This document shows, in pieces, positions 10,671-20,233 of a stretch of 56,968 bases of DNA (within the stretch, counting starts at the first letter, position 1; every line of letters begins with the position of its first letter). The stretch lies in NCBI RefSeq assembly GCF_004011805.1, contig NZ_RCHJ01000029.1, forward strand, positions 1 through 56,968, read 5' to 3'. Source of the stretch: Piscinibacter defluvii. GTDB taxonomy: Bacteria; Pseudomonadota; Gammaproteobacteria; Burkholderiales; Burkholderiaceae_C. The notes under the pieces were generated by a model that searched no databases, was not told where the DNA came from, and was given only the letters and a program-made list of their open reading frames with translations. A program made the position numbers and the translations under genes.

Positions 10671-10989
10671 GAGGCGCTGCCTTGCGGGTCAGAAGCTTGA
10701 CGGCGTCGACGAATGGCACATCCAGGAGGTAAATCGCCAAGTCGATGGCGCCACCTCCGCCATGCCTCGCACGTGTGTCGTACCACTTGGGACCCGTGGT
10801 CACGATCTCGAAATCGCCGCGGCCGGTGCTCAGGTGCCAACGCTGGCTCTGATCGTCCTTGATTGGCCGATACGTCGGGTCAACCTTGAGGTGGGTGGCC
10901 AGCAGCGCAAGCGCGTCGCAGGCCGGCATCTGGCGAAGCCGTGTCAACGTCGAGGCACTGAATGAACTGCGTAGTCGGCGCGCGACCAT
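10630..10989 (-). CDS. Small CHC2/primase-like protein at the transposon end
   Basis: The ATG at 10989 is chosen because AGGAGG lies 8 nt upstream; it gives 119 residues. A longer open frame to 11103 lacks such a site. The segment WYDTRARHGGGGAIDLAIYL followed by FVDAVKLL resembles the core of the DnaG/CHC2 zinc-finger or DUF3991-like fold, in which a Gly-rich turn precedes an IDL helix, but the zinc cysteines are absent. Its role in transposition is unknown. It is the first gene of the unit. Confidence 0.65.
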   Translation of the reverse strand: MVARRLRSSFSASTLTRLRQMPACDALALLATHLKVDPTYRPIKDDQSQRWHLSTGRGDFEIVTTGPKWYDTRARHGGGGAIDLAIYLLDVPFVDAVKLLTRKAAPHGSDHPQGLAADP

Positions 10990-13156
10990 GTTCGCGACCT
11001 CCTGTGGCGTTGTTCGAAAACGCGGGACGCGGCGGGCTACTCGCCTCTGAAAGAGGCTGGGCTGCCCGGGCGTGAGGTGACTGTAGGCAGCGAGGCTGCT
11101 CAAACCAAGGGCGTTGACACTCGCGAATGCAACCTAACACCCCTACCTCGTGATGCCGTCGCGGGCAGGTGCGGACGGCCTGGGCGCGTTCTCCTACTAC
11201 GACCATGTCTTCCTGCCCGAGAGCACCAAGGAACTGGTCTGGCGGCACGGCGGCAAGCGCTACAAGAGCCAGTTGGTGTTGCGGGTCAACGGCAAGAAGA
11301 AGACCGAGGCCTTCCTGTTCGAGCACTGCGGGCCCGGCTGGGCGCCGGTGGTGCTCCGCGACGGCAACGTGTCGGACGGCAAGGTCGAGACGTACGAGAA
11401 GGCCGTCGCAGAGATCCTGTGCCCGGCCGATACCTTCTTCACGTCGGTCTTCTCTGCCCAAGGGAAGCGGCCGCTGTCGGCGTTCAAGAACGCGGAAATC
11501 AAGACGCTGCTGGCCGATCTGCTGGGCCTGGAGCAGGTACGGCAGCAAGGGGCGCTCGCGGCGGACGTCGTCAAGCAGCTCAAGGCCGGCCTGGCTGTGG
11601 TCCGCCAGGGATTGGCGCGGGCGCAGGAGGACGCGGCGGTCACGCGGCGCAGCCTCGCAGAGCTCGACGGTGCGTCACAGGCCTTGCTTGCGGCAACGGC
11701 CCAACGAACTTCGACAGCCGCGAGGTTGGACGCTGCGCGCCAGAAGCTGGCCACGGTCACCGCCGAGCGCACTGGCGCCGCCGAGACTGAGGCTCGCCGC
11801 CGGGCGCTCGCCGACGAAGCCAGGCGGGCGAAGGAGGAGCACGATTCGGCGGCCCAGCGGCTGTCCCAGGAGTTGCCGCGCTTGCAGCAGCGCGAAACAA
11901 GCCTCCAGCAGCGGATCGCCGAGCGATGCCATGCGCACGGTCGGCGGCGGGCGCAACTGGTGAAGGACATCGCGGTGCTGACTACGGTGGCCCAACTGCG
12001 CGAGAGCGTCGAGCGCGCGGCAGCGCGCCGGGACTTTGCGCGGCGTGTCGTGGCCCGGTGCCAGGCCATCGTGGGCCGGCGGCAGGCAAGCGTCGACGTG
12101 CTGGAGAAGGCCAAGGCGACTCTTGTGGCGCGGCGACGCGAGGTCGAGTCGATCGACCGCGAGGCCGGGCAGATCGCGTTGCGGCAAGCGGACCTGCAGC
12201 GGCGCTTCGGCCTGACCTCTCATGTGCCGTGTGCAGGCATGGAAATCCAGGGGCAGTGCCAACTGCTCGGTGACGCGCGCGAGGCGAAGGCGCTGTTGCC
12301 ATCGGCGGACGCGGCGCTCACCGGTCTGGCCGAGAAGAAGCGGGTTGCCCTGCAGGAGATCGCCGACACCGAGACGGCGGTGCGCGCGCTGCCCGCTGAG
12401 GCGCAACTGCGCAACCAGGCCGAACAGATGCTCGAGACCGCCGACCAGCGCCTGCGCGACATCGAGTTGCTGTGCGCGCGCCGAGACGAGGTGACCCGTG
12501 CGGCACAGACGATCGATGGACACACTGCGGAACTGGCCACGCTGCCTGAGCAGGCTGCGCCTGAGACGGGGGACGAGCGTGCCGAACGTGCCGACATCGC
12601 TGCAGCTCGGACGCGAGTCCAGGACGAGCTCAGCCGCGTTGCCGTGGTTCGCGACGAGGCGCTGACCCGCACCGCCGAACAGGTTGCTCTGCTTCCCCCG
12701 CCGCTGGATGCCGCAGGGCTGAACACAGCAAGGCAGGAGGTCGAGGCTGCGACGCAGGCCGCAGCAGCAGCGGAGGCCGCCGAGTCTTGCGCCCGGCAGC
12801 GCGACGAGCGCGCGAAGGCGCTTGGCGAACAACTGGCTGACATCGCGGCCAAGGAAGGGGCGGCGATCCGTGCCGCCAAGCGTGTCGAGGACGAACTGGC
12901 CACCTGGTCGCTGCTTGCCAAGTGCCTCAGCAACGACGGCGTGATCGCGCTGGACATCGACGACGCGGGTCCGACGTTCTCCGCGCTGGCGAACGAGCTG
13001 CTGCTGGCCTGCTACGGGCCGCGGTTCACGCTGCAGGTGATCACGCAGTCGACCAACGGGAAGGGCGAGCTTCGCGAGGACTTCGACATCATCGTGCACG
13101 ACGGGACGCGGGACGAATCGAAGAGCCTGAAGCTGGTCAGCGGTGGCGAGCGGGTA

Positions 13157-13188
13157 TGGATCTCATGCCGATCACGGCATGAGATCCA
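13157..13188. repeat. Perfect 14-bp palindrome inside ATPase copy 2
   Basis: TGGATCTCATGCCG (13157-13170), loop ATCA, then the exact reverse complement (13175-13188). It marks the left junction of the foreign insert and may be a transposon end or recombination scar. Confidence 0.8.
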
Positions 13189-13613
13189 CCATGCCGAGAA
13201 CCCGGATATGCCGAGCTTGCGATCCGGCCGGCGTCCCGGCCGCTGCAACTGCGCGGCGGGTACCTGCGAAGCGACGCGGCATAACGCGGCTGACTCGGGG
13301 ACGATCGGCGCCAACTCGCGCGGAGGCACGAGCCTGAGCCTGATGAGCGGCGGTGAGCGGACTTTCATCGACGCCTGCCTGACGCGCGCGGTTGCCCTGT
13401 ACTTGGCCCAGAACACCGGACGGCGATTCGACACGCTCTTCACCGACGAGGCCGATGGGCCTCTCGACCCCGAACACAAGCGCATGTTCATGGCCATGAA
13501 GCGCGAGGTACTTCGGCTCGGCGGCTACCGGCAGGAGTTCTTCATCACCCAGACCCCGCATCTCGCGGCGATGGCCGACGCAATCATCGACCTCGACGCC
13601 ATGCAGGCCGAGC
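13184..13613 (+). repeat. Inverted repeat, left copy (insert plus 3' end of ATPase gene)
   Basis: About 430 bp that recur almost unchanged, in opposite orientation, at 19806-20233. The unit comprises about 150 bp of noncoding-looking DNA with two spaced ATGCCGAG motifs and GGCATAACGCGG, then the ATPase 3' part from LMSGGERTF to IDLDAMQA. The pair encloses the RIT trio and mcp-cheW. Confidence 0.8.
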
Positions 13614-13729
13614 CGCGAGCGGACATCGATGCTGCCCATCGGTGACACGAGCTACTCGGGTTCACGATTGGCGCCTCACTGGCATATGTTCGACTCCACC
13701 GGGGACGGTTTCCCCGGAAGGAGACCCTC

Positions 13730-14965
13730 ATGGAAGAGTTGTTTGTGCGCCCGCGCGCACTGATGCGGATGCGCGAAGGCCCGCTGGGCGTGTGCATCGA
13801 TACCTTCATCGACTCGTTGGCAGCGAAGGGCTATAGCCGCGACTCGCGACGCCGCGCCGCATGGTTGGTTGGAGACTTCAGCCGGTGGTTGGACGGACGC
13901 GGCGTAGCCGCCGAGGCAGTAGCCGAAGACTTGGTCGATGCCTTCTTGCGGGGCCGCAGGCGCTGTCGCGCCCCGAGGGCCGAAGACCGTTCGACGCTGC
14001 TGCGGCTGCTCGTGCATCTCGCGGCACAGGGCGTCATCTCCATGCGCTCACCCGAGCGCACTCCAAGCGAGGCTGACCAGATCGAGGCCGAGTATGTCGA
14101 CTACATGTGCCACGAGCGCAATCTGGCACCTGCGACCATTCACTCCAATCGGATCACGGCCAGGAATCTGTTGACGTTCCTCTTCGCCGATGGATCATTG
14201 ACGTTCAACACCGTTACGGCGCGAGATGTCATCGCCCACGTCAGGCTGGCGACGAAGACGTGCCGTCCGAACTCTGCATGCAGAGTCGTCGGTGGCGTTC
14301 GGGCGTTCTTACGGTTCGCGCTCTACCGCGGCTGGCTCGACACCGATATGTCTTCGCACATACCGGCGCCGGCTATTTGGTCGCAGTCATCGATCCCGCG
14401 CTCGCTCCAGGACGATCAGGTTCTGCTCACTCTCGCCCAATGCGATCGGGCTACGCCGAGTGGGTGTCGTGACTACGCGGTCATCCTCCTACTTGCGCGG
14501 CTCGGGCTGCGGGCTGGCGAGGTAGTAGCACTACAACTGGAGGACATCGACTGGCACGCCGGCGAACTACTGGTTCGCAATGGACGAACCCGAGTCGATC
14601 GCCTCCCGCTTCCATACGAAGTGGGCCAAGCGCTGGCCCAATACTTGAGCGAGGCCCGGCCACGCTGCCCCTCCCGGCAGGTCTTCGTCCGAGCGCAGGC
14701 ACCGATTGAGGGGTTCTCCAGCGGGACCGCTGTTGCAGCGATCGTCCGCCGCGCGCTTCAGCGCGCCGGCATCGATGGGCCGAGCCAGGGAGCGCATGTG
14801 CTCCGTCACACCTTGGCCACCCGACTGCTGCGCGAGGGGTCGTCGCTGCGCGAGATCGGCGAAGTGCTGCGTCACCGCCAGCAGCAGACAACGACGATCT
14901 ATGCGAAGGTGGACTTTCCCTCCCTGCGGGCCATCGCTCCTTCTTGGCCGGGAGGTGCGCCATGA
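13730..14965 (+). CDS. RIT tyrosine recombinase A
   Basis: 411 residues. N-terminal core-binding domain (about 95-190) and a catalytic domain with Arg in LARLGLRAGEVVALQ, box II HVLRHTLATRLL, and LRHRQQQTTTIYAKVD carrying the last Arg/His and the Tyr. GGAAGGAG lies 8 nt before the ATG, and a CCGGGGA/TCCCCGG hairpin just upstream (13699-13717) may belong to the element end. First gene of the trio; presumed to act jointly with the next two in cut-and-paste or site-specific movement. Confidence 0.85.
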   Translation: MEELFVRPRALMRMREGPLGVCIDTFIDSLAAKGYSRDSRRRAAWLVGDFSRWLDGRGVAAEAVAEDLVDAFLRGRRRCRAPRAEDRSTLLRLLVHLAAQGVISMRSPERTPSEADQIEAEYVDYMCHERNLAPATIHSNRITARNLLTFLFADGSLTFNTVTARDVIAHVRLATKTCRPNSACRVVGGVRAFLRFALYRGWLDTDMSSHIPAPAIWSQSSIPRSLQDDQVLLTLAQCDRATPSGCRDYAVILLLARLGLRAGEVVALQLEDIDWHAGELLVRNGRTRVDRLPLPYEVGQALAQYLSEARPRCPSRQVFVRAQAPIEGFSSGTAVAAIVRRALQRAGIDGPSQGAHVLRHTLATRLLREGSSLREIGEVLRHRQQQTTTIYAKVDFPSLRAIAPSWPGGAP

Positions 14966-15894
14966 CGCCGCTGAGACAGGCCGCCACCGACTACCTTGCA
15001 CTCCGGCGAGCGCTCGGGTTCAAGCTTCGGGCGAACGAAGATGCGCTGGTCGACTTCACGGACTTTCTCGACCGGCGCGGCGTCACGACCATCACGGCGG
15101 CGGCCGCCGTAGAGTGGGCCCTAAGCAAACCATCCACGCGCCCTGGCTTCGCTGCCGATCGGCTGCGTCGGATTCGCGGCTTCACGCTCCACCACCGGTT
15201 GCTCGACCCCGCCACGGAGGTCACCCCCGCCAATCTCCTTCCTTCACATCGGCATCGGCGACAACCGTACCTGTACTCGGACGATGAACTCGCCCGCTTG
15301 ATGGCTTGCGCGTTGACGCTGCCTCCTACAGATGGCCTGCGAGGGGCGACCTACCACAGCCTGTTGGGGCTGCTCAGCGTCACCGGGATGCGGCTCGGTG
15401 AGGCGATCCGTCTCGAGGTCGGCGATGTCGATCTCGACCAAGGCTTGCTGACCATCCGGCAGACGAAGTTCGGCAAATCTCGGCAGGCTCCGATTACTGG
15501 CTCGACCAGGTCAGCACTCGCGGAGTACCGCGCGCATCGCGATCGCTTCGCCAAACGGTTGGCGCCGCCGCAGTTCTTCATCTCGGGTCGGCGGACGGCA
15601 CTCGACCCGGCGCACATCCATCGGACCTTCTATCAGTTGCTCGATCAGGCGGAGGTACACGGCCCCGCGGGTGCTCCACGCCCTCGGCTGCATGATCTCC
15701 GTCACCGCTTTGCCATCCACACGTTGCTGCGCTGGTACCGGTCCGGCCAGGATGTCGAGCGCCACCTGCCGACCTTGTCTACCTTTCTGGGTCACGTGCG
15801 CATCGAGCACACCTATTGGTACCTCAACGCGTGCCCCGAGTTGATGGGCCAGGCGCTCGCCCGGTTCGAGCGTCACTGGGAGAAGCTGTCATGA
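14962..15894 (+). CDS. RIT tyrosine recombinase B
   Basis: 310 residues from the ATG overlapping the previous stop. Catalytic signatures: SVTGMRLGEAIRLE (Arg), KFGKSRQAP (Lys), HDLRHRFAIHTLL (box II), LGHVRIEHTYWYL (His, Tyr). Length and order fit RIT protein B. Conserved residues all appear intact. Confidence 0.85.
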   Translation: MTPLRQAATDYLALRRALGFKLRANEDALVDFTDFLDRRGVTTITAAAAVEWALSKPSTRPGFAADRLRRIRGFTLHHRLLDPATEVTPANLLPSHRHRRQPYLYSDDELARLMACALTLPPTDGLRGATYHSLLGLLSVTGMRLGEAIRLEVGDVDLDQGLLTIRQTKFGKSRQAPITGSTRSALAEYRAHRDRFAKRLAPPQFFISGRRTALDPAHIHRTFYQLLDQAEVHGPAGAPRPRLHDLRHRFAIHTLLRWYRSGQDVERHLPTLSTFLGHVRIEHTYWYLNACPELMGQALARFERHWEKLS

Positions 15895-16892
15895 CCGCCG
15901 CGACTGGCAACCTCGCTGTGCTGCTGGAGGGGTTCTTCACCCGAAGACTCATGCAGCAGCGGCAGGCGAGCGGGCATACGATCGCCTCCTATCGTGACAC
16001 CTTCCGGCTCTTCCTCCGGTTCATCCAGAAGCGCCTCAGGGTTGTCCCTAGCGCGCTGGCGTTGGAGCAGCTCGACGCGCCGCTGATCGCGGCGTTCCTG
16101 GCCGACCTGGAGCACGAACGCGGCGTGAGCGCCAGAAGCCGGAACCTACGGCTGAGCGCGATTCGGTCGTTCTTTCAGTACGCTGCGTTTGAGTCGCCGG
16201 GTCATGCTGGCCTGATCCAGCGCGTCCTGGCGATTCCCAGCAAGCGATGCACTCGCAAGCAGGTCTGCCATCTGACTCATGAAGAGGTCGAAGCCTTGCT
16301 TGCGGCACCGGATCGGACCACATGGTCGGGGCGGCGCGACCATGCTCTGCTGTTGCTTGCGGTCCAGACCGGGCTGCGTCTGTCCGAGATAACCGGCCTA
16401 CGAGCCGCCGATGTCAGGCTCGGCACGGGCGCCCACGTCCACGTGCTCGGGAAGGGCCGCAAGGAGCGCTGCACGCCGCTGGCCAAACAGACACAGGCAG
16501 TATTGCGGTCATGGATGAGCAGCGACTTGGGACCTGAGCCCGCCGTATTGTTCCCAAATGCCAGAGGCAGCCGCCTCAGCGCCGACGGCGTCCAGTACCT
16601 TGTGGCCAAGCACGTTGCCACAGCCACCCGGGCCTGCTCATCCTTGACGCGCAAGCGCGTGACGCCACATGTGTTGCGCCACACCACGGCGATGGAACTC
16701 CTTCAGGCTGGAGTCGACCGGTCGGTGATCGCGATGTGGCTTGGCCACGAATCGCTGGAGACCACTCAGATCTACCTCGATGCCGATCTGACGTTGAAGG
16801 AGCGTGTGCTGGACAAAGTGGCGCCTCCCAATGTGGGGTCCATGCGCTATCGGCCGGAGGACAAGTTGATGGCGTTCCTCAGCGCGCTTTGA
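15891..16892 (+). CDS. RIT tyrosine recombinase C
   Basis: 333 residues, XerC/D-like. Visible residues: AVQTGLRLSEITGLR (Arg), GKGRKERCTPL (Lys), HVLRHTTAMELLQ (box II), WLGHESLETTQIYLDAD (His, Tyr). Start overlaps the preceding stop by ATGA. Last gene of the trio; a 179-bp gene-free stretch follows. Confidence 0.87.
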   Translation: MTAATGNLAVLLEGFFTRRLMQQRQASGHTIASYRDTFRLFLRFIQKRLRVVPSALALEQLDAPLIAAFLADLEHERGVSARSRNLRLSAIRSFFQYAAFESPGHAGLIQRVLAIPSKRCTRKQVCHLTHEEVEALLAAPDRTTWSGRRDHALLLLAVQTGLRLSEITGLRAADVRLGTGAHVHVLGKGRKERCTPLAKQTQAVLRSWMSSDLGPEPAVLFPNARGSRLSADGVQYLVAKHVATATRACSSLTRKRVTPHVLRHTTAMELLQAGVDRSVIAMWLGHESLETTQIYLDADLTLKERVLDKVAPPNVGSMRYRPEDKLMAFLSAL

Positions 16893-17025
16893 ACCGGTGG
16901 TACCCCGGCATTCGCTTGCCAGTGTTGCAACTGCCTCCGTCGACAGCGCGGTTCGCGAGCGACCCTCATAGGCCGACATGTGGCCTCATGAGCACCGCCA
17001 TAGCGGCACGGATTGCCATACGTGC

Positions 17026-17049
17026 CGAAGCCCGGCGTGCCGGGCTTCG
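17026..17049 (-). terminator. Hairpin downstream of mcp
   Basis: Perfect 11-bp stem CGAAGCCCGGC with a 2-base loop, 23 nt beyond the mcp stop. No clear T-run follows on the minus strand, so termination strength is uncertain. Confidence 0.6.
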
Positions 17050-17071
17050 AGTTACATTGCTGAGACAGCGA

Positions 17072-18850
17072 TCAGAAGCTGGCCCACTCCCCGTCGGTGC
17101 CCGTCTTTTGCGGGGCAGTCTCGGCTGGTGTGGCCTCTGGGGTCTTGAGTTGTGCCGCCGCCGCCTTCTTGCCGAAAGCCGGCCGCGTCACGTTCTTCGC
17201 CCGCGCCGGGCTGCGCCGCTCGGCACTCCTCCAGTCCTGCGCCGCGACGGGTACGGCGGCAACCGGTGTCGCATGCGCCGACGATGCGTGCGCGAGCTTG
17301 AACACGCTGACCACCTGCACCAGCGCGCCGGCCTGGGTCTTCAGGCTCTCTGCCGCCGCAGCGCTCTCCTCCACCAGCGCCGCATTCTGCTGCGTCACCT
17401 GGTCCATTTGGCCCACTGCCTCACCGACTTGGCTGACGCCGCTGCTCTGTTCGACCGATGCCGAACTGATCTCGCCCACGATATCGGTCACGCGGCGGAT
17501 CGACGTCACCACCTCGTTCATCGTCTGCCCGGCCTGGTCCACCAGCGCCGTGCCCTGCTCGACGCGCTCCACACTGGCGCCGATCAGGCTCTTGATCTCC
17601 TTGGCCGCCTCGGCGCTGCGCTGCGCCAGCGTGCGCACCTCGCCGGCCACCACCGCGAAGCCGCGCCCCTGCTCGCCGGCGCGCGCCGCCTCCACCGCCG
17701 CGTTGAGCGCCAGGATGTTGGTCTGGAAGGCGATGCCGTCGATCGTGCCGATGATGTCGGCGATCTTGCGGCTGCTCTCGCTGATGCCCTTCATCGTCTC
17801 CACCACCTGGCCCACCACCTCGCCGCCCTTGACGGCCACGCCCGAGGCGGCCTGCGCCAGCTGGTTGGCCTGCTGGGCGTTGTCGGCGTTTTGCTTGACG
17901 GTCGTGCCGAGCTGTTCCATGGTCGCGGCGGTCTCTTCCAGCGCGCTGGCCTGCTCCTCGGTGCGCTGGCTCAGATCGGCATTGCCCTGCGCGATCTGCG
18001 CGCTGGCAGTGGCCACGCTCTCGGCATTGCCACGCACTTCACCCACGACCTTGGCGAGGCTACTCTGCATCGTCGACATGGCCGACAGCAACTGGCCGAT
18101 CTCGTCGCGGCCATCGACGGCCACGTGCGACGTCAGGTCACCACTGGCCACCGTCTGCGCCAGTGTCACGGCTCGGCCGACCGGCTGCGTGATTGAGCGC
18201 GTGATCAGCCAGGCAGCCAGCACGCCCAGCACGGCGGCCAGGGCGCTGAGCGAGAGCAGTAACATGCGGGCCTGCTTGTACGCCGCTGCCGCCGTTGCGG
18301 CGGCCTCTTCGTTGAGCCTGTCCTCGAGGTCGGCCAGTTCGCCGAGCGCCGCCAGCCACTGTGCCTGCACCGGCTTGACTTCCTTCAGCAGCACGCGCGT
18401 CGCCTCCTCGGCCTTGTTGGCCAGGCCAAGCTCGACTGCCTTGTTGTTCAGCGGCCGCGTGGCCGTCTTGAATTCCTTGATCTTGGCGAACAGCTCCTTT
18501 TCCTTGGCGGTCGTCTCGGCGATCGATTCGAACATCTTGCCGAGCTTCTCCTCGGCCGCGTCGTACGCGGCGCGCGACTTCTTCATCGCCTCGGAGACGC
18601 TCTGCATCTCGGCCGCGTCGCTCAGCAGGGCGATCTCGCGCGCGCCGGTCGCCACCTGATTGACGGCGATGCGCATGGCCACCGCCAGACGCGTCTCCAC
18701 ATCGTTGACCTCGGTGATATCAGTCAGGTTCGACTGGATCGCCGCCATGCGGTTGAGGCCGAGCCCGGCCACGATGGCCAGAAGCAGCAGCACGAAACCG
18801 AAGCCAAGGCCGAGCCGGGTGCCGATCTTCAGGTTCTTCACGATGTCCAT
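17072..18850 (-). CDS. Methyl-accepting chemotaxis protein
   Basis: Transmembrane chemoreceptor signalling to CheA via CheW. 592 residues: TM1 about 10-30, periplasmic four-helix-bundle-like sensor with weakly polar helices (about 31-190), TM2 about 192-214, HAMP ([12 protein letters not shown] onward), long cytoplasmic coiled coil with the conserved hairpin tip ([18 protein letters not shown] and [12 protein letters not shown]), and a C-terminal Ala/Pro linker ending in GEWASF, which looks like the CheR/CheB-binding pentapeptide tether. Complete and probably functional. It is 37 nt downstream of cheW and shares its transcript. An unusual cargo between recombination-prone repeats. Confidence 0.95.
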   Translation of the reverse strand: MDIVKNLKIGTRLGLGFGFVLLLLAIVAGLGLNRMAAIQSNLTDITEVNDVETRLAVAMRIAVNQVATGAREIALLSDAAEMQSVSEAMKKSRAAYDAAEEKLGKMFESIAETTAKEKELFAKIKEFKTATRPLNNKAVELGLANKAEEATRVLLKEVKPVQAQWLAALGELADLEDRLNEEAAATAAAAYKQARMLLLSLSALAAVLGVLAAWLITRSITQPVGRAVTLAQTVASGDLTSHVAVDGRDEIGQLLSAMSTMQSSLAKVVGEVRGNAESVATASAQIAQGNADLSQRTEEQASALEETAATMEQLGTTVKQNADNAQQANQLAQAASGVAVKGGEVVGQVVETMKGISESSRKIADIIGTIDGIAFQTNILALNAAVEAARAGEQGRGFAVVAGEVRTLAQRSAEAAKEIKSLIGASVERVEQGTALVDQAGQTMNEVVTSIRRVTDIVGEISSASVEQSSGVSQVGEAVGQMDQVTQQNAALVEESAAAAESLKTQAGALVQVVSVFKLAHASSAHATPVAAVPVAAQDWRSAERRSPARAKNVTRPAFGKKAAAAQLKTPEATPAETAPQKTGTDGEWASF

Positions 18851-18887
18851 GGGTGTTCCTTTCGGTCCTTCTTGTTTGCGAAGTCAT

Positions 18888-19388
18888 TCAGGTCGGCGCG
18901 AGATCGGCGTCGGCGAGCAGTTGCTCGATGTCCAGCAAGATCAGCATCCGCGGCCGATCGCCCTGCTCGACCATGCCGATGCCCGTGATGCTGCCCATGT
19001 CGATGGCGCCGCTGAACTCGGGCGCCGGCTTGATCTGCGCCGGTGTCAGCGCAACCACGTCGCTGACCGCATCGACCACCGCGCCCACCGTGCGCCCGGC
19101 GACCGCGAGCACCACGGTGACGGTGCCGCTGCCGTAGACGGTTTCCAGCCCGAAGCGGCAGCGCAGATCCACGATAGGCACGATCACGCCGCGCAGGTTG
19201 GTCACGCCCAGCAGATGGGCGGGCGCGCCGGCGATGCGTGTGGGCGCCTCGTAGGAGCGGATCTCCTGCACGCGCAGGATGTCGATGCCGTACTCCTCGG
19301 CGCCCAGGCGCAGCGTGAGGACTTCGTTCGGTGCTGTCGTCGCGCTGGCGGCGACGGCAAGGAGTTCTTGCTGGGTGTGGGAGCTCAT
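18888..19388 (-). CDS. cheW: CheW, chemotaxis coupling protein
   Basis: 166 residues of the CheW SH3-like fold: LRLGAEEYGIDILRVQEI, GVTNLRGVIVPIVDL, VDAVSDVVAL and ILLDIEQLL are the usual conserved blocks. It couples receptors such as the adjacent MCP to CheA. No other che genes are nearby, so it must serve a chromosomal CheA. Its ATG lies 42 bp downstream of an 11-base C-run (minus strand). Confidence 0.93.
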   Translation of the reverse strand: MSSHTQQELLAVAASATTAPNEVLTLRLGAEEYGIDILRVQEIRSYEAPTRIAGAPAHLLGVTNLRGVIVPIVDLRCRFGLETVYGSGTVTVVLAVAGRTVGAVVDAVSDVVALTPAQIKPAPEFSGAIDMGSITGIGMVEQGDRPRMLILLDIEQLLADADLAPT

Positions 19389-19429
19389 GACTCGTAAGAA
19401 GGTCTTGACACAGGACTATCGGAAGTTCT

Positions 19430-19440
19430 GGGGGGGGGGG
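19430..19440 (-). repeat. Homopolymeric C11 tract upstream of cheW
   Basis: Eleven identical bases (G on +, C on -). On the minus strand it lies just before CTTCCGATAGT, which partly resembles the CCGATAA core of flagellar sigma-28 promoters. Slippage there could alter promoter spacing; a sequencing artefact is also possible. Confidence 0.6.
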
Positions 19441-19805
19441 TAAGGCCGAAATGCGAGGACATCCACACGCAATTCGGGCCTGCAGTGAGCCGCTGAGCAC
19501 ACTTCCCGCTCGGCGGTTACCTACCCGCAGCAAATGCTGCGAGTCCCTTCGACCCTTTCACGGCCGCCGAAGCCAGAGTCCGGTTGCAATCGGCATGCCG
19601 AACTTCGGCGGGTCAAGTCTGGGGAGTCGTCCCTGGCCGGGCACTGATGTACGGGCTTCGCATCTGAGCGTTAGTCTTGCGCGCATCGTGTACGTTCTGA
19701 GCGCAGCATGAGGAGTACCTGTGTGGTGCGCGTCGATGTTCGAGGTGCACCGACTGAACCCATCTATGAGCCCTTTCGGCAACCAGAGCATCCGCCGACT
19801 GGGCA
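19441..19805. other. Gene-free stretch left of the inverted repeat
   Basis: Between cheW (including its upstream C-tract) and the repeated ATPase fragment. Only read-through of the minus-strand ATPase fragment (open to 19613) and short spurious frames are seen; no convincing gene, promoter or RNA. Confidence 0.5.
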
Positions 19806-20233
19806 TCGGCCTGCATGGCGTCGAGGTCGATGATTGCATCGGCCATCGTTGCGAGGTGCGGGGCCTGGGTGATGAAGAACTCCTGTTGGTAGCCGCCGAG
19901 CCGGAGAACCTCGCGCTTCATATTCATGAGCATGCGCTTGTGCTCGGGGTCCAGCGGCCCATCGGCCTCGTCGGAGAAGAGCGTGTCGAATCGCCGACCG
20001 GTGTTTTGGGCCAAGTACAGGGCGATCGCGCGCGTGAGGCAGGCGTCGATGAAGGTTCGCTCACCGCCGCTCATCAGGCTCAGGCTCGTGCCTCCGCGCG
20101 AGTTGGCGCCGATCGTCCCCAAGTCAGCCGCGTTATGCCGCGTCGCTTCGCAGGTACCCGCCGCGCAGTTGCAGCGGCCGGGACGCCGGCCGGATCGCAA
20201 GCTCGGCATATCCGGGTTCTCGGCATAGTGGAT
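19806..20233 (-). pseudogene. SbcC-like ATPase, 3' fragment (copy 3; right copy of inverted repeat)
   Basis: Minus-strand fragment nearly identical to 13184-13613: the same noncoding unit, then TSLSLMSGGERTF, TLFSDEADGPLD, KREVLRLGGY and IDLDAMQA. The frame continues past the homology to a stop at 19613. It lacks all N-terminal parts and is nonfunctional. It abuts copy 4 head-to-head at GATC (20231-20234). Confidence 0.85.

Larger units (their letters stand above)
5400..11135 (-). mobile_element. Tn554-like site-specific transposon (approximate limits)
   Basis: A minus-strand set of five tightly packed genes: CHC2-like small protein, three tyrosine recombinases and a TnpC-like protein, with stop/start overlaps or very short spacers throughout. 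The order recombinase-recombinase-large recombinase-TnpC recalls Tn554 tnpA-tnpB-tnpC, with one extra recombinase. Limits are inferred: left between the 76-aa gene promoter and the TnpC stop, right where ATPase copy 2 homology begins (about 11141). No cargo gene and no obvious terminal inverted repeats are seen, as expected for Tn554-type elements. Confidence 0.65.
11150..13645 (+). pseudogene. SbcC-like ATPase, copy 2, lacking its ATP-binding N-terminus
   Basis: Homologous to copy 1 from PYLVMPSRAG (equivalent to PYIGLPSRAA) to the C-terminus, but the first 50-odd residues including Walker A are gone, so it cannot bind ATP normally. It also carries an in-frame insert after VSGGER (13150-13335) followed by a second LMSGGERTF, so the ABC signature is present twice. 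It keeps the RMFMAMKREVLRLGGY segment missing from copy 1. A GTG at 11150 would keep the frame open, but no ribosome site is evident. Best read as a remnant broken by the Tn554-like unit and a second event. Confidence 0.8.
13646..17020 (+). mobile_element. RIT element (recombinases in trio), approximate limits
   Basis: Three different tyrosine recombinases of about 411, 310 and 333 residues on one strand, each overlapping the next by ATGA, which is the hallmark of RIT elements. The gene-free flanks (13646-13729 and 16893-17020) probably hold the termini; both contain CCGGGG in opposite orientation and short hairpins (for example 13699-13717), but exact ends cannot be fixed by eye. Confidence 0.7.
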
